Shown in pieces: positions 63,542 through 64,000 of a DNA stretch of 64,000 nucleotides. The stretch is taken from assembly GCA_028280345.1 (NCBI GenBank), contig JANQLY010000014.1:1-64000 (forward strand), given 5' to 3'. Below the pieces are notes generated by a model. It was not told the origin of the DNA, did not search any database, and was given only the letters and a program-made list of their open reading frames with translations. This DNA is from Pseudomonadales bacterium. GTDB lineage: Bacteria; Pseudomonadota; Gammaproteobacteria; Pseudomonadales; UBA7239. How positions within the stretch are numbered: the stretch's first letter is position 1; each line of letters opens with the position of its first letter. The translations under genes were made by a program, and so were the position numbers.

Positions 63542-64000
63542 CTACTGGCTCGCCGAACCTTTCACCCAGGTCACAATGGCCTGGTTTAGCAGGTCGGTAT
63601 CCACCGGTTTGGAGATATAGTCACTCGCGCCCGCCTGGATGCACAAATCCCGATCTTCCTTCATGGCTTTTGCCGTTAGTGCAATGATCGGAATCGCCCT
63701 GCCATTTTCCATTTCGCGAATGCGGCGCATAGCTTCGTAGCCATCCATTTCCGGCATCATGATATCCATAAGCACCACATCGGTTTTATCAAGGCTCTCA
63801 GTGAGCTTGTCGAGGGCCTCCATACCACTCATGGCCGTCGTCACTTCCATACCGTTAATCTCCAGCACAGAAGACAGTGAATAGATATTACGAATATCGT
63901 CATCGACAAGCAGCACCTTGCAGCCTTCAAGCATGCCTTCTTCGTAATCGTCGTAATCCACCATTGGTGCCACAGGCGCTGTGGCGGCTTCCGATGGCGG
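63542..64000 (-). CDS. C-terminal receiver domain of a sensor histidine kinase (partial)
   Basis: The frame is open through the right edge of the window, so the gene continues beyond it; the visible part is 152 residues. It carries a response-regulator receiver domain: acidic pocket LLVDDDIRNIYSL, phospho-acceptor Asp in DVVLMDIMMPEMDG, the Thr in IALTAKAM and the Lys in YISKPVD. A GTG at 63973 is in frame but has no ribosome binding site. The preceding residues (SEAATAPVAPMVDYDDYEEG) look like an interdomain linker. The LVDDDIRNIYSLSSVLE wording is typical of the last domain of large hybrid histidine kinases. Confidence 0.82.
   Translation of the reverse strand, partial: PPSEAATAPVAPMVDYDDYEEGMLEGCKVLLVDDDIRNIYSLSSVLEINGMEVTTAMSGMEALDKLTESLDKTDVVLMDIMMPEMDGYEAMRRIREMENGRAIPIIALTAKAMKEDRDLCIQAGASDYISKPVDTDLLNQAIVTWVKGSASQ

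Noticed and set aside
63542..63973. The receiver treated as a complete stand-alone response regulator starting at GTG 63973
   Set aside because: The frame remains open to the window edge, and no ribosome binding site precedes that GTG, so it is probably the end of a larger kinase.
1..64000. tRNA, rRNA, CRISPR array, insertion sequence or prophage
   Set aside because: I found no clover-leaf arms, rRNA segments, regular spaced repeats, transposase motifs or phage structural genes by reading the window.

Overview
The window looks like a chromosomal segment from a marine-type gammaproteobacterium, probably near Spongiibacteraceae/Cellvibrionales. This is inferred from gene content and style, not from a marker gene. 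The supporting signs are an erpA / bactofilin / DUF6776 / argC neighbourhood, an RhlB-type helicase, CysZ and HemJ, and a steroid- or terpenoid-type CoA catabolic cluster. Base composition is close to half G+C by eye, apart from one AT-rich gene at 18756-19268. I see no rRNA, tRNA, CRISPR array, transposase, integrase or phage gene.

Region by region. 1-4348: an acyl-CoA dehydrogenase divergent from an amidohydrolase / thiolase-like / DUF35 operon, resembling steroid side-chain (Ltp2-ChsH2-like) catabolism. 4476-9158: an SGNH hydrolase, a polytopic membrane protein, a zinc alcohol dehydrogenase and an AhpD-like protein. 9213-14261: a cysteine-rich lipoprotein and a 1404-residue secreted protein with thrombospondin-3 and RTX calcium repeats. 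14576-24905: lipid and redox enzymes (sterol-desaturase-like, MDR reductase, SDR), a collagen-repeat surface protein, an AI-2E transporter, an acyltransferase, CysZ and RhlB. 25164-29383: a same-strand run with a membrane-anchored retropepsin, a large hypothetical, a HIT protein, a lipoprotein, a GFA enzyme and a hypoxanthine/uracil DNA glycosylase. 29397-34647: a same-strand signalling group with a Ser/Thr kinase, a CxxCH-containing HAMP sensor, two cyclic-nucleotide-binding-fold proteins and a sorbosone-dehydrogenase-like protein. 34957-37495: a pentapeptide-repeat surface protein and two small proteins, one very cysteine-rich and exported.

37560-40013 holds a four-gene bufferin operon: bufA precursor peptide, bufB DUF692 multinuclear iron oxidase, bufC DUF2063 partner and a DoxX-like membrane protein. 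It is read from a good candidate ECF-sigma promoter. This is the most notable system in the window. The family is known, but this locus would be a specific unstudied member.

40172-49209: an SDR, a beta-propeller lipoprotein, a glycerate-kinase-like protein, an N-acyl-D-amino-acid deacylase, two sulfatases flanking erpA, and a bactofilin. 49219-57822: DUF6776, argC, a ClC channel, HemJ, a CHASE4-like/HAMP/GGDEF protein with a variant GGDKF motif, and an RND/MMPL transporter. 57856-61617: a complete ferric iron ABC transporter (fbpABC type) with a candidate Fur box. 61778-64000: an acyl-CoA synthetase and the C-terminal receiver of a sensor kinase cut by the window edge.

A shared 16-base palindrome upstream of the acyl-CoA dehydrogenase and the MDR reductase, with a weaker copy before the first sulfatase, suggests that some of these catabolic genes answer to one repressor.
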